A DNA stretch of 64,000 nucleotides, from contig NZ_JAPVBI010000002.1 of the NCBI RefSeq assembly GCF_026967925.1, positions 248,001 through 312,000 on the forward strand, given 5' to 3'. The DNA comes from Modestobacter sp. VKM Ac-2985 (GTDB taxonomy: Bacteria; Actinomycetota; Actinomycetes; Mycobacteriales; Geodermatophilaceae). Below, piece by piece: positions 55,011 to 64,000 of this stretch. The position numbers and the translations under genes are program-made. The notes beneath the pieces were generated by a model that ran no database searches, had not been told where the DNA came from, and saw nothing but the letters and a program-made list of their open reading frames with translations. How positions within the stretch are numbered: position 1 is the stretch's first letter; every line of letters begins with the position of its first letter.

Positions 55011-56618
55011 ATGAGCACCACAGCTCTTCCCCCTCGGCGGCTCGGGTGGTTCGCCGACCGACCGATCGGCGTCAAGATCGGTGCGGTCATCACCCTGCTC
55101 GCCGTCGTCGTCCTCGGCACGAACGCGCTGGCGATCGGCCGGATCAACGACATGCGCGCCGGCCAGGAGGCGATCTACACCGAGAACCTCAAGCCGTTGA
55201 ACGAGCTGGCGGCCATCCAGCGGGCCGTGGCGGCCTACCGCTCCCGCGTCCTGCAGTACCCCGTCTACTCCGTCGCGGACCGCCCGAAGATCACCGAACA
55301 GGCACAGGGGAAGCTGGCCGACCTGCGGGCCGCCTCGGACGCGTACACCCCCCACGCCGTGAACCAGGCTGCTCTCGACACCTTCGAGGCGTCCTTCGGT
55401 CAGTTCGTCCAGCTCAACGAGACCCAGCTGGTACCGGCCGCCGACGCCGGTGACCTGGCGAGGTTCGGCCTGGTCTACCAGAACACCGCCGCCCAGATCG
55501 TCATCGACTTCTCCCAGGCGATGGAGGACGAGGGCGTGGCCCAGTCGGAGGTGGCCGCCGCCCGCAACGCCGAAGCCGCCGCCGCCGCCGATCGTGCGAT
55601 CACGAACCTGCTCGTGGTGGCACTGATCGGCATCCTGGTCGCCGGCGGCCTCGGAGTCCTGGTCGTCCGCCGGATCCTGGCGACCGTCCGCTCCGTGCAG
55701 ACCTCCGTCCAGGCCATGGCCGACGGTGACCTGACCGTGCTGCCCGAGGTGCGCGACCGGGACGAGATCGGCCAGATGGCCGAGTCGCTCGCCGCCGCCC
55801 AGACCAACCTGCGTTCGGTGATGGCCTCCGTGGTCGCCTCGTCCGATGCGGTCGCGGCCGCCTCGGAGGAGCTGTCGGCGTCCTCGGCGCAGATCTCCGC
55901 CTCGGCGGAGGAGACGTCGGCGCAGTCCGGGGTCGTCTCGGCTGCTGCCGAGGAGGTCAGCCGGAACGTGGCGACGGTGGCTGCGGGTGCGGAGGAGATG
56001 GGGGCGTCGATCCGGGAGATCTCCCAGAACGCGAACGAGGCGGCGCGGGTGGCGGCGCAGGCGGTGGCGGAGGCGGAGACGACGAACGCGACGGTGATGA
56101 AGCTGGGTGACTCCTCGCGGGAGATCGGGAACGTGATCAAGGTGATCACCTCGATCGCGGAGCAGACGAACCTGCTGGCGCTCAACGCCACGATCGAGGC
56201 CGCCCGGGCCGGTGAGGCCGGCAAGGGGTTCGCCGTCGTCGCGAACGAGGTGAAGGAGCTGGCGCAGGAGACGGCGCGGGCGACGGAGGACATCGCCCGT
56301 CGGGTGGAGGCGATCCAGGGTGACACCTCCGGTGCGGTGTCGGCGATCGGTCGGATCAGCGAGATCATCGGGTCGATCAACGACTTCCAGCTGACCATCG
56401 CCAGCGCGGTGGAGGAGCAGACGGCCACGACCAACGAGATGTCCCGGTCGGTGCAGGAGGCCGCCGGCGGTTCCACCGAGATCGCCACGAACATCACCGG
56501 CGTCTCCACGGCGGCGTCCTCGACCACGCAGGCGCTGGGGCAGACCCGGCAGGCCGTGGACGAGCTCTCCCGCATGGCCAGCGACCTCCGCACGACGGTG
56601 GCCCGCTTCTCCTACTGA
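55011..56618 (+). CDS. methyl-accepting chemotaxis protein 1
   Basis: The 535-residue receptor has a membrane segment at about residues 19-42, an external four-helix-type sensor domain, a second membrane segment at about 199-218, a HAMP domain to about 272, and a signalling domain with the hairpin tip [20 protein letters not shown]. No C-terminal CheR-binding pentapeptide is present. AGGAG-like CTGGAG precedes the ATG. The signalling half is almost identical to those of receptors 2 and 3, while the sensor half is different. Confidence 0.93.
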   Translation: MSTTALPPRRLGWFADRPIGVKIGAVITLLAVVVLGTNALAIGRINDMRAGQEAIYTENLKPLNELAAIQRAVAAYRSRVLQYPVYSVADRPKITEQAQGKLADLRAASDAYTPHAVNQAALDTFEASFGQFVQLNETQLVPAADAGDLARFGLVYQNTAAQIVIDFSQAMEDEGVAQSEVAAARNAEAAAAADRAITNLLVVALIGILVAGGLGVLVVRRILATVRSVQTSVQAMADGDLTVLPEVRDRDEIGQMAESLAAAQTNLRSVMASVVASSDAVAAASEELSASSAQISASAEETSAQSGVVSAAAEEVSRNVATVAAGAEEMGASIREISQNANEAARVAAQAVAEAETTNATVMKLGDSSREIGNVIKVITSIAEQTNLLALNATIEAARAGEAGKGFAVVANEVKELAQETARATEDIARRVEAIQGDTSGAVSAIGRISEIIGSINDFQLTIASAVEEQTATTNEMSRSVQEAAGGSTEIATNITGVSTAASSTTQALGQTRQAVDELSRMASDLRTTVARFSY

Positions 56619-56659
56619 CGACTCTCCCGCCGAGAGGCCCGAACCGCACGACTTCCGCG

Positions 56660-56697
56660 GCCGCTGTCTCGCCCCCTTCCCCGGGCGAGGCAGCGGC
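56660..56697 (+). terminator. hairpin after receptor 1
   Basis: GCCGCTG and CTCGCCC on the left pair with GGGCGAG and CAGCGGC on the right, with one T-G pair between the blocks and a short loop. It starts about 40 bases after the receptor 1 stop and probably ends the cheA-cheW-mcp1 transcript. Confidence 0.75.
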
Positions 56698-56748
56698 TGC
56701 GGTCATGTCCCGGCACCCCGCCCCCACACGAGCCCCCGGGGGGGCGCA

Positions 56749-56806
56749 TCGAGTGACAGCTGAGCGGGCTTCCCAGCGGATTGATGCCCGCTCAGCTGTC
56801 ACTCGA
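56749..56806. repeat. long perfect inverted repeat (21-base arms)
   Basis: The left arm begins TCGAGTGACAGCTGAGCGGG and is exactly complementary to the right arm; 16 bases lie between them. It lies downstream of a separate terminator and upstream of the receptor 2 promoter-like element. It may be a repeated extragenic palindrome, a mobile-element relic or a second terminator. Confidence 0.8.
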
Positions 56807-56834
56807 CGGAGCGCGGCCGTGGGCTGGCGTCCGA

Positions 56835-56874
56835 GTCGACAAAGGGCCGCGGGGTGTCGGTCATCGACCATTCT
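56835..56874 (+). promoter_or_regulatory. shared receptor leader element, receptor 2
   Basis: GTCGAC is followed after exactly 18 bases by GGTCATCGACCATTCT. The same two-part pattern with the same 18-base spacing lies upstream of receptor 4 (60660-60699) and, less well conserved, receptor 3 (58760-58799). It may be a promoter for an alternative sigma factor or a regulator site. The rest of this 485-base gap holds the hairpins listed above and the 24-base block below. Confidence 0.45.
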
Positions 56875-56913
56875 CCACGCCTTTCCGCAACACGCCGCAT
56901 GCATCGGTACCGC

Positions 56914-56937
56914 GCATTACCGGATCCTCCACCATGG
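56914..56937 (+). promoter_or_regulatory. conserved 24-base leader block, receptor 2
   Basis: GCATTACCGGATC, three variable bases and CACCATGG match the block upstream of receptor 3 at 21 of 24 positions. It lies 166 bases before the receptor 2 start. Role unknown; promoter, regulator site or RNA leader are possible. Confidence 0.5.
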
Positions 56938-57103
56938 CCCACGAACGACCCTCGGGGAATGTCAGGACGACGCCGTCCGAACCGATCCGAGGTGTTCCAC
57001 TCCCCCGCCGATCCGGAGAACGCAACACCTCTCTCTGGAACGGGTGCAATCGGTCCCATCCATCTCGATCCCGCCTTGCCCGTTCCAGATCAGGAGACCC
57101 GCC

Positions 57104-58699
57104 ATGCGCTCCCCCGCCCCGACCGGCCCGTCGAATTGGTTCGCCGACCGCCGGCTCGCCGTGAAGTTCGGCCTCATGATCGGCGTCGTCGTCCTGGCCT
57201 TCGGTGTGCTGGTGACCGCGACGCTGTCCTCGAACGCCACCGTCCGGGACGCCAGCGCGCGCCTGGCGGAGCTGGACGAGGCGGCCGAGCTGGTGCTGCA
57301 GCTGGACACCCGGGCCAGTGAGCTGAAGGTGGACGGCCTCAAGGCCCTGGTGAGCCCCACTCCCGCCGACCAGATGGTCGACGTGACCGACGACGTCGCG
57401 ACGGCGGACGCGCTGCTGGACGAGCTCCGGGGCGTCCCGCTGACCGGGGCCAGCGCCGCGGCGGCAGCTGCCGTGCAGTCGACCTTCGGCGACTACCAGG
57501 AGGGGCTCAGGGCCTTCGTGCAGGCGGCCGTGGCCGACCAGGTCGGCATGCGGGCCCGCTTCGAGGAGATCCAGGTCGCCAACGACCTGACGGACGGGGC
57601 TGTCGGCGAGGCCAAGGACGCGCTGGCCGCGGAGTCCGCGGTCGCCCAGGCCGAGCTGGACGCCGCGATCACCCAGGGGGCCCGCACCACGGAGATCGCC
57701 GCAGCCCTGGGGCTGGTGGTGATCCTGGTGATCTGCCTGCTCACCCAGCGTTCGCTGGCCCGTCCGTTGCGGCAGGTCCAGGCATCACTGGAGGCCATGG
57801 CGACCGGTGACCTGACCGTGGACGCCGGCGTCTCGTCCCGGGACGAGGTCGGCCAGATGGCGGTCGCGCTGGGCACCGCGCAGGAGCACCTGCGTGCGGT
57901 GATCGCCTCGGTCGCCGCGTCCTCGGATGCGGTGGCGGCTGCCTCGGAGGAGCTGTCGGCGTCCTCGGCGCAGATCTCCGCCTCGGCGGAGGAGACCTCG
58001 GCGCAGTCCGGGGTCGTCTCGGCGGCGGCGGAGGAGGTCTCCCGCAGCGTGGCGACGGTGGCGGCGGGTGCCGACGAGATGAGCTCGGCGATCCGGGAGA
58101 TCAGTCAGAGCGTGAACGAGGCCACCCGGGTCGCCGCCCAGGCCGTGGGCGAGGCGGAGACCACCACGCAGACCATCACCAAGCTCGGCACGTCGTCGCA
58201 GGAGATCGGTGCGGTGGTGAAGGCGATCACCTCGATCGCGGAGCAGACGAACCTGCTGGCGCTGAACGCCACGATCGAGGCAGCCCGGGCCGGTGAGGCC
58301 GGCAAGGGCTTCGCCGTCGTCGCCAACGAGGTCAAGGAGCTGGCGCAGGAGACGGCGCGGGCGACGGAGGACATCGCCCGTCGGGTGGAGGCGATCCAGG
58401 GTGACACCTCCGGTGCGGTGTCGGCGATCGGTCGGATCAGCGAGATCATCGGGTCGATCAACGACTTCCAGCTGACCATCGCCAGCGCGGTGGAGGAGCA
58501 GACCGCCACGACCAACGAGATGTCGCGGTCGGTGCAGGAGGCCGCCGGCGGTTCCACCGAGATCGCCACGAACATCACCGGCGTCTCGGCGGCAGCCACC
58601 TCGACCACCGAGGCGCTGGGGCAGACCCGGCAGGCCGTGGACGAGCTGTCCCGGATGGCCAGCGACCTGCGGGGGAGCGTGTCCCGCTTCACCTGGTGA
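57104..58699 (+). CDS. methyl-accepting chemotaxis protein 2
   Basis: The 531-residue receptor has a membrane segment at about residues 20-42, a different external sensor domain (about 45-195), a second membrane segment at about 197-215, HAMP, and a signalling domain nearly identical to its neighbours. CAGGAGA precedes the ATG. Earlier in-frame codons lie in the leader with its inverted repeats and were rejected. It is likely transcribed from its own promoter in the 485-base gap. Confidence 0.93.
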   Translation: MRSPAPTGPSNWFADRRLAVKFGLMIGVVVLAFGVLVTATLSSNATVRDASARLAELDEAAELVLQLDTRASELKVDGLKALVSPTPADQMVDVTDDVATADALLDELRGVPLTGASAAAAAAVQSTFGDYQEGLRAFVQAAVADQVGMRARFEEIQVANDLTDGAVGEAKDALAAESAVAQAELDAAITQGARTTEIAAALGLVVILVICLLTQRSLARPLRQVQASLEAMATGDLTVDAGVSSRDEVGQMAVALGTAQEHLRAVIASVAASSDAVAAASEELSASSAQISASAEETSAQSGVVSAAAEEVSRSVATVAAGADEMSSAIREISQSVNEATRVAAQAVGEAETTTQTITKLGTSSQEIGAVVKAITSIAEQTNLLALNATIEAARAGEAGKGFAVVANEVKELAQETARATEDIARRVEAIQGDTSGAVSAIGRISEIIGSINDFQLTIASAVEEQTATTNEMSRSVQEAAGGSTEIATNITGVSAAATSTTEALGQTRQAVDELSRMASDLRGSVSRFTW

Positions 58700-58759
58700 C
58701 AACACTCGGCCGTCATCGTCCCGGGGTGTCGTGGTGACCCGCGGCGACCATTCCGAGAT

Positions 58760-58799
58760 GTCGACAAAGGCGCACCGACAACCGGTTGATGCACTTTTG
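58760..58799 (+). promoter_or_regulatory. shared receptor leader element, receptor 3
   Basis: GTCGACAAAGG matches receptor 2 here over 11 bases. After the same 18-base spacing comes GGTTGATGCACTTTTG, only partly like the receptor 2 and 4 blocks. It is immediately followed by an eight-base hairpin GTGTCGCA/TGCGACAC (58799-58819). Confidence 0.4.
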
Positions 58800-58838
58800 T
58801 GTCGCACCCGATGCGACACGCAAAGAAAACGACACCTT

Positions 58839-58862
58839 GCATTACCGGATCGATCACCATGG
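58839..58862 (+). promoter_or_regulatory. conserved 24-base leader block, receptor 3
   Basis: GCATTACCGGATC, three variable bases and CACCATGG match the receptor 2 leader block at 21 of 24 positions. It lies 105 bases before the receptor 3 start, inside non-coding sequence. Confidence 0.5.
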
Positions 58863-58967
58863 TCCTCACTCGCCGATCGCGGACGAATGCGAATCGGTGG
58901 AGCGAGCGGTCAGGTCACCGGGCCGACCCTTCCCACCGCACAGTGCACGCACCCTCAGGAGAAACAC

Positions 58968-60575
58968 ATGTCCGTCAGCCCGCTGGCCCGCTCCCGTTCG
59001 TTGTGGGGCGACCGCACCGTCAAGACCAAGGTGCTCGCCTCGGCGGGCTTCGCCGGCGTGGTCGCCGCCGGCATCGGCATCATGGGGATGACGGCGCTCA
59101 GCGCCTCGGCGGCGTCCGCCGAGCAGCTGTACACGGACAACACGCTCGGCGTCGCCCGCGCCGCCGACCTGGACGCCCTGGTGGGCGACATGCGGGTCAA
59201 TCTCCGCGACACCATCCTGGGGGCCGACCCGGCGGAGAACATCGCCGCGATCGAGACGCTGGGTGCCGACTTCCAGTCCGCTGCGGACGCCTACCGGGAG
59301 GTGACGGCGAGCCCGGAGAAGCTGGCCCTCCTCGATGAGGTGACCGAAGAGATCGATGCGTACGTCGCCTTCCAGCAGGACGTCCTGGTCCCGCTCGCCC
59401 AGGCTCAGGACTTCGCGGGCTGGATGAGCCGCAACGCCACCGAGGGCACCCCGCTCGTCACGGCGGCCGAGGCGGAGATCCGTGAGCTCCGCGACCTGGA
59501 GTCGGCGGAGGCGAAGCAGGCCGCCGCGGACGTCCGGGCCGACTACGAGTCCCAGCGCACCGTCGACATCGTCTTCATGGTCGTCGGCATCGGCATCGCC
59601 CTCGCTCTCGGCTGGGTCGTCGCCACCGGGGTCGCCCGGGCCACCGGGAAGGTCAAGTACGTCGTGGAGGGTCTCGCCCAGGGCGACCTGACCCGGACCA
59701 GCGGGCTGACCACCCGCGACGAGCTGGGCCAGATGGGTCAGGCACTGGACGCCGCGATCGACAGCCTGCGCGGGGTGATGGCCTCGGTGGTGGCGTCCTC
59801 GGATGCGGTGGCGGCTGCCTCGGAGGAGCTGTCGGCGTCCTCGGCGCAGATCTCCTCTTCGGCGGAGGAGACCTCGGCGCAGTCCGGGGTCGTCTCGGCT
59901 GCTGCCGAGGAGGTGTCGCGGAACGTGGCGACGGTGGCTGCGGGTGCGGAGGAGATGGGGGCGTCGATCCGGGAGATCTCCCAGAACGCGAACGAGGCGG
60001 CGCGGGTGGCGGCGCAGGCGGTCGCGGAGGCGGAGACGACGAACGCGACGGTGATGAAGCTGGGTGACTCCTCGCGGGAGATCGGGAACGTGATCAAGGT
60101 GATCACCTCGATCGCGGAGCAGACGAACCTGCTGGCGCTGAACGCCACGATCGAGGCAGCCCGGGCCGGTGAGGCCGGCAAGGGCTTCGCCGTCGTCGCC
60201 AACGAGGTCAAGGAGCTGGCGCAGGAGACGGCGCGGGCGACGGAGGACATCGCCCGTCGGGTGGAGGCGATCCAGGGTGACACCTCCGGTGCGGTGTCGG
60301 CGATCGGTCGGATCAGCGAGATCATCGGGTCGATCAACGACTTCCAGCTGACCATCGCCTCGGCGGTGGAGGAGCAGACCGCCACCACGAACGAGATGTC
60401 CCGGTCGGTGCAGGAGGCCGCCGGCGGTTCCACCGAGATCGCCACGAACATCACCGGCGTCTCGGCGGCAGCCACCTCGACCACCGAGGCGCTGGGGCAG
60501 ACCCGGCAGGCCGTGGACGAGCTGTCCCGGATGGCGAGCGACCTGCGGGGGAGCGTGTCCCGCTTCAGCTTCTGA
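58968..60575 (+). CDS. methyl-accepting chemotaxis protein 3
   Basis: The 535-residue receptor has membrane segments at about residues 23-45 and 198-220, an external helical sensor domain between them, HAMP, and a signalling domain. Its last 290 codons match receptor 2 and receptor 1 in long stretches at the DNA level. AGGAGA precedes the ATG. The sensor half has its own sequence, so a different ligand is likely. A strong hairpin follows. Confidence 0.93.
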   Translation: MSVSPLARSRSLWGDRTVKTKVLASAGFAGVVAAGIGIMGMTALSASAASAEQLYTDNTLGVARAADLDALVGDMRVNLRDTILGADPAENIAAIETLGADFQSAADAYREVTASPEKLALLDEVTEEIDAYVAFQQDVLVPLAQAQDFAGWMSRNATEGTPLVTAAEAEIRELRDLESAEAKQAAADVRADYESQRTVDIVFMVVGIGIALALGWVVATGVARATGKVKYVVEGLAQGDLTRTSGLTTRDELGQMGQALDAAIDSLRGVMASVVASSDAVAAASEELSASSAQISSSAEETSAQSGVVSAAAEEVSRNVATVAAGAEEMGASIREISQNANEAARVAAQAVAEAETTNATVMKLGDSSREIGNVIKVITSIAEQTNLLALNATIEAARAGEAGKGFAVVANEVKELAQETARATEDIARRVEAIQGDTSGAVSAIGRISEIIGSINDFQLTIASAVEEQTATTNEMSRSVQEAAGGSTEIATNITGVSAAATSTTEALGQTRQAVDELSRMASDLRGSVSRFSF

Positions 60576-60589
60576 TCCGCTCCACCGAA

Positions 60590-60630
60590 CAGCAGGGCCG
60601 CACGGACCTCAGGTCCGTGCGGCCCTGCTG
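60590..60630 (+). terminator. strong hairpin terminator of receptor 3
   Basis: A 20-base arm (starting CAGCAGGGCCGCACGG) is exactly complementary to the arm on the far side of a single base, so a very stable stem forms. It begins 15 bases after the stop. Confidence 0.9.
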
Positions 60631-60659
60631 CGTTCCCCACCCGGTCACCCGTGGGGCAT

Positions 60660-60699
60660 GTCGACTCGTCGTCCCTGGCCGATGGTCTTCGACCTTTCT
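60660..60699 (+). promoter_or_regulatory. shared receptor leader element, receptor 4
   Basis: GTCGAC is followed after exactly 18 bases by GGTCTTCGACCTTTCT, which matches the receptor 2 element at 14 of 16 positions. It lies about 170 bases before the receptor 4 start, after the terminator of receptor 3. Confidence 0.45.
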
Positions 60700-60871
60700 G
60701 CTGGTCAGCGCCGCGACACGCCCAGAGGGTCAGCGACTGGGCCGGCCTGGTGCCCGACGATCTGCCGGACGAGACCGAGTCACATGCGCCCCACGGGGCC
60801 CACGCGTGACCGGCCGCCACGCCACCGACCGACGGACCGGTCGGGCCGGCTCGAGCCCAGGAGGCCCCTTC

Positions 60872-62476
60872 GTGAGCGCACCATCCGTCCTCGCCCGGTT
60901 CCGGCTGCGCGGGATCATGGCCAAGATCGTCGCCGCTGTGGGGCTGGCCGTCGTCGTGGCCGTCGGGGTCGGCCTGGTCGGGCTGGGCAGCCTGGGGGAG
61001 TCGGCGGACACCACCGAGGCCATGTACCAGGACGAACTGGTCGGCACGGTCGACGTCGAGGCCGTGCGGGGCGAGGTCTACGCGCTGCGGCTGTCGGCCG
61101 TGAACTACGCCGTCGCGACCGACCCGATGGAGAAGCAGGGCTACATGGGCGATCGGCAGGCCGCCTACCAGGGCCTGGCGCGGGCGGCCTCGCACTACCT
61201 GGCGACCCAGCCGACCGCGCGGAGCCGCGAGCTGATCGACCACGCGCTGGCCGAGGTGAACGAGTTCAAGGCCGTGATGCCCGGTCTCGACGACCTGGCC
61301 GACGCAGGGGACCTGGCCGCGTGGTCGCAGGCCCGCTCCACCCAGGCCGACCCGATCGCCGAGTCGATCCTGGCCGACCTGGACGAGCTCGCGACGCTGC
61401 GCCAGGACAACGCAGCAGCGAGCGCGGCCGATGCGCGGGCGTCCTTCCAGGAGACGCGCTGGGTGCTGATCGGGGTGATCGTGGCCGGAGCCGCCGCAGC
61501 GCTGGCGATCGGCGTGCTGGTGGCCCGCCGGATCACGACCGGGCTGCGCCGGGTGCAGCACGCCGCCGAGGGCCTCGCCGCCGGCGACCTGACCCGCACC
61601 GCCGCCGTGGCCTCCGGGGACGAGGTGGGCCGGACGGCGGTGGCGCTGGACGGCGCGATGACCCAACTGCGGTCGGTGATGGCCTCGGTGGTCGCGTCGG
61701 CGGATGCGGTGGCCGCGTCGTCGGAGGAGCTGTCTGCCTCGTCGGCGCAGATCTCGTCCTCGGCGGAGGAGACCTCGGCGCAGTCCGGGGTGGTGTCGGC
61801 GGCGGCGGCGGAGGTGTCGCGGAACGTGGCGACGGTGGCGGCGGGTGCGGAGGAGATGGGTGCGTCGATCCGGGAGATCAGCCAGAACGCGAACGACGCG
61901 GCGCGGGTGGCGGCGTCGGCGGTGAGCGAGGCGGAGGCGACGACGGCGACGATCACGCAGCTGGGGATCTCCTCCAAGGAGATCGGTGCGGTGGTCAAGA
62001 CGATCACGTCCATCGCGGAGCAGACGAACCTGCTGGCGCTGAACGCCACGATCGAGGCCGCCCGGGCCGGTGAGGCGGGCAAGGGGTTCGCGGTGGTGGC
62101 CAACGAGGTGAAGGAGCTGGCGCAGGAGACGGCGCGGGCGACGGAGGACATCGCCCGTCGGGTGGAGGCGATCCAGGGCGACACCGGCAAGGCGATCGAG
62201 GCCATCGGCGGGATCAGTGCGGTGATCGGGTCGATCAACGACTTCCAGCTGACCATCGCCTCAGCGGTGGAGGAGCAGACCGCCACGACGAACGAGATGT
62301 CGCGGTCGGTGCAGGAGGCCGCAGGCGGGTCGACGGAGATCGCCACCAACATCACCGGGGTCTCGGCGGCGGCCAGCTCGACGACGCAGGCGCTGGGGCA
62401 GACCCGGCAGGCCGTGGACGAGCTGTCCCGGATGGCCAGCGATCTGCGGGGGAGTGTGGCCCGCTTCACGTACTGA
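60872..62476 (+). CDS. methyl-accepting chemotaxis protein 4
   Basis: The 534-residue receptor starts at GTG 60872 with CAGGAGG upstream. Membrane segments lie at about residues 15-37 and 196-218. The external sensor domain between them is distinct from the other three. HAMP and signalling domains follow. The signalling half is the most diverged of the four, for example [19 protein letters not shown] where the others have [19 protein letters not shown]. Confidence 0.93.
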   Translation: MSAPSVLARFRLRGIMAKIVAAVGLAVVVAVGVGLVGLGSLGESADTTEAMYQDELVGTVDVEAVRGEVYALRLSAVNYAVATDPMEKQGYMGDRQAAYQGLARAASHYLATQPTARSRELIDHALAEVNEFKAVMPGLDDLADAGDLAAWSQARSTQADPIAESILADLDELATLRQDNAAASAADARASFQETRWVLIGVIVAGAAAALAIGVLVARRITTGLRRVQHAAEGLAAGDLTRTAAVASGDEVGRTAVALDGAMTQLRSVMASVVASADAVAASSEELSASSAQISSSAEETSAQSGVVSAAAAEVSRNVATVAAGAEEMGASIREISQNANDAARVAASAVSEAEATTATITQLGISSKEIGAVVKTITSIAEQTNLLALNATIEAARAGEAGKGFAVVANEVKELAQETARATEDIARRVEAIQGDTGKAIEAIGGISAVIGSINDFQLTIASAVEEQTATTNEMSRSVQEAAGGSTEIATNITGVSAAASSTTQALGQTRQAVDELSRMASDLRGSVARFTY

Positions 62477-62531
62477 GGAACGCGTTTGAACAGATCGTGA
62501 CGGGGCACTGACCGTCCGGCAGCAACGCGCC

Positions 62532-62569
62532 GAGGTCGCCTGCTCGCTGTCCTGCGAGCGGGTGACCTC
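62532..62569 (+). terminator. hairpin after receptor 4
   Basis: GAGGTC and GCTCGC on the left pair with GCGAGC and GACCTC on the right, with two wobble or mismatched positions in between and a six-base loop. It lies about 55 bases after the receptor stop and about 60 bases before the next gene. Confidence 0.65.
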
Positions 62570-62629
62570 CGCGTGGCGCTGCGGCCCGGGCTGCCAGCAC
62601 GATGGCCTGACCACTTCCCTGGAGGCGAC

Positions 62630-63538
62630 GTGCCCTACTCCCTGGTCAGCGCTGCGACGCTCGGCTTCGACCTCGTCCGTCTGCCCGCTGGTGGCCAGGT
62701 CGCCGACGTCCTGGTGACCGGCATCGGTGCCGATGCCGCCACCCTGCACCGGATCGCTGCCGCGCACCCCGCCGCCGGCCGCCCCGACGACGAGCGCGCG
62801 GCCCTCGCCGTCCGCGCCCGCCGGGCCCACGAACTGGCCGCCGGCGGCGTCCCGCAGCTGCGCGACCTGACCGCCCCGGCCGGCGAGGACCGGTCCGCCC
62901 GCCTGGTCGCCCTGCTGGAACGCGGCACGATCGGCAACACCCCCGCCCTGGAACGGCTGGTGCGCGACGACGTCCTCGGCCCGGACCACCCCGTCGTGGC
63001 CGACCTCGACCCGGCGGTGACGACCCAGGCCGCTGATGTGCTCGCCGATGCGGCCACTGGGTGGTGGGCCTCGGACGCACTCGACGGACCGACCCGGCAG
63101 GAGCTCACCAGCCCCTTCGCGACCGCGACCGCCTGGGAGCCCGGTCCGCGACCGGACCTCGGCCCCGCGGCCCCGGGTGTCGCTGCCTTCTTCGAGGAGC
63201 TGCGCGGGCTGGACGAGCCCGGGCGCCGGCGGTGGCGGCTGGCCGTCGACGCCGGGCGGGCCCAGCGACGTCCCTGGGCTGCGGCGATGCACGGCGCCTC
63301 CTGGGCCGCGCACGTCTCCGGTCGCACCCGCACCCTGGCCGCCGTCCAGCTGATGACCGTCGGGGTCTTCGCCGAGGCCGGCTTCTCCCCCCGGGACGGC
63401 GCCGAGGGCGTCTGGAACGCACTGGCCGGCTGCGTGCAGGGCCTGGCGATGGCCGACCTGCTGGACGAGGAGTCCCTCGCCGTGCTGGGTGGCCCCTGGG
63501 CCGCGGTGACCGGGAGGTCCCTCCCTCTCGAGGGGTGA
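62630..63538 (+). CDS. unknown protein in chemotaxis cluster
   Basis: The 302-residue soluble protein starts at GTG 62630 with GGAGG five bases upstream. I do not recognise its family. It is Ala/Pro/Asp-rich, lacks membrane segments or signal peptide, and its C-terminal third looks compact (RTRTLAAVQLMTVGVFAEAG, WNALAGCVQGLAMADLLDEE). It lies between receptor 4 and cheB on the same strand, so a link to chemotaxis is possible but rests on position only. Confidence 0.6.
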   Translation: MPYSLVSAATLGFDLVRLPAGGQVADVLVTGIGADAATLHRIAAAHPAAGRPDDERAALAVRARRAHELAAGGVPQLRDLTAPAGEDRSARLVALLERGTIGNTPALERLVRDDVLGPDHPVVADLDPAVTTQAADVLADAATGWWASDALDGPTRQELTSPFATATAWEPGPRPDLGPAAPGVAAFFEELRGLDEPGRRRWRLAVDAGRAQRRPWAAAMHGASWAAHVSGRTRTLAAVQLMTVGVFAEAGFSPRDGAEGVWNALAGCVQGLAMADLLDEESLAVLGGPWAAVTGRSLPLEG

Positions 63539-63647
63539 ATCGCGCTCGATCTGCAGGACACGTCCGAATCCGCTCAAGGCCCGGCACGGGATGCCGATAC
63601 AGGTCTGGAGCGGCCCACCGGCCGGCACATCGGCTGCGGGGGAACGC

Positions 63648-64000
63648 GTGGAACAGATCAGGGTGATGGTCGTCGACGACTCCGTCGTCGTCCGCAAGAT
63701 CGTGACGGACGTGCTGTCCGAGGACCCGATGATCACGGTCGTCGGCACGGCACCGAACGGCCGGCTGGCCGTGGCCAAGCTCGAGCAGCTCAAGCCCGAC
63801 CTGGTCACGATGGACATCGAGATGCCGGAGATGAACGGCATCGAGGCGGTGCGCGCGATCCGCAGCCGGGCCGGCGGTCAGACGTACAGCCGGGTGCCGA
63901 TCATCATGTTCAGCACGCTGACCGAGCGGGGTGCCTCCGCGACCCTGGACGCGCTGTCCGCCGGTGCCAACGAGTACGTGACCAAGCCGGCCAACGTCGG
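63648..64000 (+). CDS. cheB: chemotaxis response regulator CheB, N-terminal part (cut by window end)
   Basis: A GTG start is followed by IRVMVVDDSVVVRKIVTDVL, the acidic pocket of a receiver domain. The phospho-acceptor Asp is in LVTMDIEMPEMNGIEA. Later IIMFSTLTERGASATLDALS and YVTKPANVG (conserved Lys) are typical for CheB receivers, which read SxLTxxGAxxTLxAL. The methylesterase domain lies beyond the window. It would remove methyl groups from the receptors. 109 bases upstream hold no other feature. Confidence 0.87.
   Translation, partial: MEQIRVMVVDDSVVVRKIVTDVLSEDPMITVVGTAPNGRLAVAKLEQLKPDLVTMDIEMPEMNGIEAVRAIRSRAGGQTYSRVPIIMFSTLTERGASATLDALSAGANEYVTKPANV

Noticed and set aside
55475-56593. 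Long minus-strand open frames opposite the chemoreceptors
   Set aside because: The same Ser/Ala-rich translation recurs opposite all four receptors because the + strand genes are repeated; it shows no protein-like motifs and the + strand frames are clearly real.

Overview
The window is a very GC-rich chromosomal segment from a motile actinobacterium. Three things suggest Geodermatophilaceae (Blastococcus, Modestobacter, Geodermatophilus): strong G/C bias at third codon positions, a DUF222/HNH gene, and chemotaxis genes in an otherwise actinobacterial gene set. The family assignment is inference; no rRNA or tRNA is present to test it. I see no prophage, insertion sequence or CRISPR array.

Left part (1-19 kb): the 3' end of DNA polymerase IV and a tetratricopeptide-like gene; a thiM-thiE-thiD thiamine operon behind a TPP riboswitch; an NfeD/flotillin pair; a frameshifted DUF222-HNH pseudogene; an ElaA-type acetyltransferase; an orphan DEAH helicase; an esterase translationally coupled to a bluB-cobT fusion for the lower ligand of cobalamin; a GAF-GAF-SpoIIE phosphatase; an AraC/VOC pair; and a large SWIM-SNF2 helicase.

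Middle (19-42 kb): phosphoglucomutase; a DUF559 nuclease-like gene between two related palindromes; and a glycerol regulon (glpF, two glycerol kinases, glpD and a GylR-like IclR regulator) with a shared candidate operator in both control regions. A TetR-MMPL efflux pair and an M20 peptidase follow. Next is a compact operon under a divergent LacI regulator: BtpA/SgcQ, PfkB kinase, RbsB/RbsA/RbsC-type ABC transporter, phosphotriesterase-like hydrolase, ThuA-like protein and TenA-like protein. Two near-identical operators flank its promoter. It looks like a complete uptake and catabolic route for an unknown, probably sugar-containing, substrate. HMG-CoA lyase and a flavin reductase close this part.

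Right part (42-64 kb): a LOV-domain (blue-light) SpoIIE phosphatase; two small membrane proteins; an aldo/keto reductase; an osmolyte block (N-acetylglutaminylglutamine synthetase, two FluC fluoride channel subunits, otsA-otsB); then a chemotaxis cluster (cheA with two CheW-like domains, cheW, four chemoreceptors, an unknown gene, and cheB cut by the window end). The four receptors have different sensor halves but almost identical signalling halves, and three of them share upstream sequence elements.

Across the window the 14-base palindrome GTTCCACGTGGAAC occurs four times exactly (8697, 32649, 40909, 46892), plus one single-mismatch copy (11835). This is the known core of ParB-binding parS sites, so the segment may lie in the origin-proximal centromere region of the chromosome.
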